A DNA stretch of 13,861 nt from Pseudomonadota bacterium (GTDB taxonomy: Bacteria; Pseudomonadota; Gammaproteobacteria; Arenicellales; Arenicellaceae): contig JABJKL010000076.1 in assembly GCA_018660405.1 (NCBI GenBank), positions 1 to 13,861 of the forward strand. Reading direction: 5' to 3'. The position numbers and the translations under genes are program-made. This document shows, piece after piece, positions 13,694-13,861 of this stretch (within the stretch, counting starts at the first letter, position 1; every line of letters starts with the position of its first letter). The notes beneath the pieces were generated by a model that worked only from the letters and a program-made list of their open reading frames with translations, was not told the origin of the DNA and made no database searches.

Positions 13694-13861
13694 GGCGCTG
13701 CCTGGCTGTGCAACATGTAATTGACATCCAACCCCGGCGCAAGCTTGTAGTGCCCCGTGAGCGGGTTGTAGTGCAAGCCAGTTGATTCCTTGAGTTGTAA
13801 CCTGGCATTTCGAAGCCAGCCAGCGAGTTCTGATGGCCGAATAAACTTTTTATAATCGTGC
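13690..13861 (-). CDS. ubiG: UbiG, C-terminal part (runs off right edge)
   Basis: The last 56 codons of a minus-strand gene end at TGA 13692-13690. The visible part, from HDYKKFIRPSEL through GLHYNPLTGHYKLAPG to DVNYMLHSQ, matches the C-terminus of E. coli UbiG, the S-adenosylmethionine-dependent O-methyltransferase that acts twice in ubiquinone synthesis. The methyltransferase core lies outside the window. The stop overlaps the mupP start by four bases. Confidence 0.93.
   Translation of the reverse strand, partial: HDYKKFIRPSELAGWLRNARLQLKESTGLHYNPLTGHYKLAPGLDVNYMLHSQAAP

Noticed and set aside
1..13861. tRNA, rRNA, CRISPR array or transposase gene
   Set aside because: No cloverleaf-like sequence, regular repeat-spacer array or DDE/recombinase motifs were seen when reading the sequence.

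Overview
The window looks like chromosome of a Gram-negative gammaproteobacterium, most likely a marine or environmental lineage related to Pseudomonas or Cellvibrio. This rests on gene order and protein similarity recalled from known families. The order trpS-scpA-scpB-rluB, the pair pcnB-folK, and the chain ubiG-mupP-yciK all resemble Pseudomonas-type chromosomes. Base composition is moderate (roughly half G+C by eye) in the housekeeping genes and visibly more AT-rich in the left 2.3 kb.

Left accessory part (1-2480). On the minus strand, a glycosyltransferase-like protein carries a C-terminal PqqD-like domain (the RiPP recognition element fold). Its stop overlaps the start of an ankyrin-repeat protein that runs off the left edge. 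A minus-strand HNH nuclease with two N-terminal helix-turn-helix-like repeats follows. The gaps around these genes hold degenerate palindromic intergenic repeats. This is the most novel-looking part of the window.

Housekeeping part 1 (2480-7211). trxB (thioredoxin reductase) faces an adrenodoxin-type [2Fe-2S] ferredoxin convergently. After a 569-bp gene-poor stretch come pcnB (poly(A) polymerase, with a long disordered Arg/Gly/Asn-rich tail), folK (folate synthesis) and yciO (YrdC/Sua5-like), all on the plus strand with short gaps.

Repeat island (7249-7702). Two different palindromic, non-coding, MITE-like elements sit 17 bp apart between yciO and trpS. The first has perfect 26-bp terminal inverted repeats ending in CTAG, plus two nested inverted repeats. 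The second ends 31 bp before the trpS start codon.

Housekeeping part 2 (7734-12290, plus strand). trpS (long form), scpA and scpB (the condensin kleisin and its partner, overlapping by ATGA), rluB (23S rRNA pseudouridine synthase) and a family 2 glycosyltransferase that uses a ribosome-binding site inside the end of rluB.

Right part (12279-13861, minus strand). ubiG (partial), mupP and a yciK-like SDR are joined by successive 4-bp ATGA overlaps, so they are clearly co-translated. The SDR lacks the catalytic lysine and serine of its family, and its 3' end overlaps that of the glycosyltransferase. No tRNA, rRNA, CRISPR array or transposase gene was seen.
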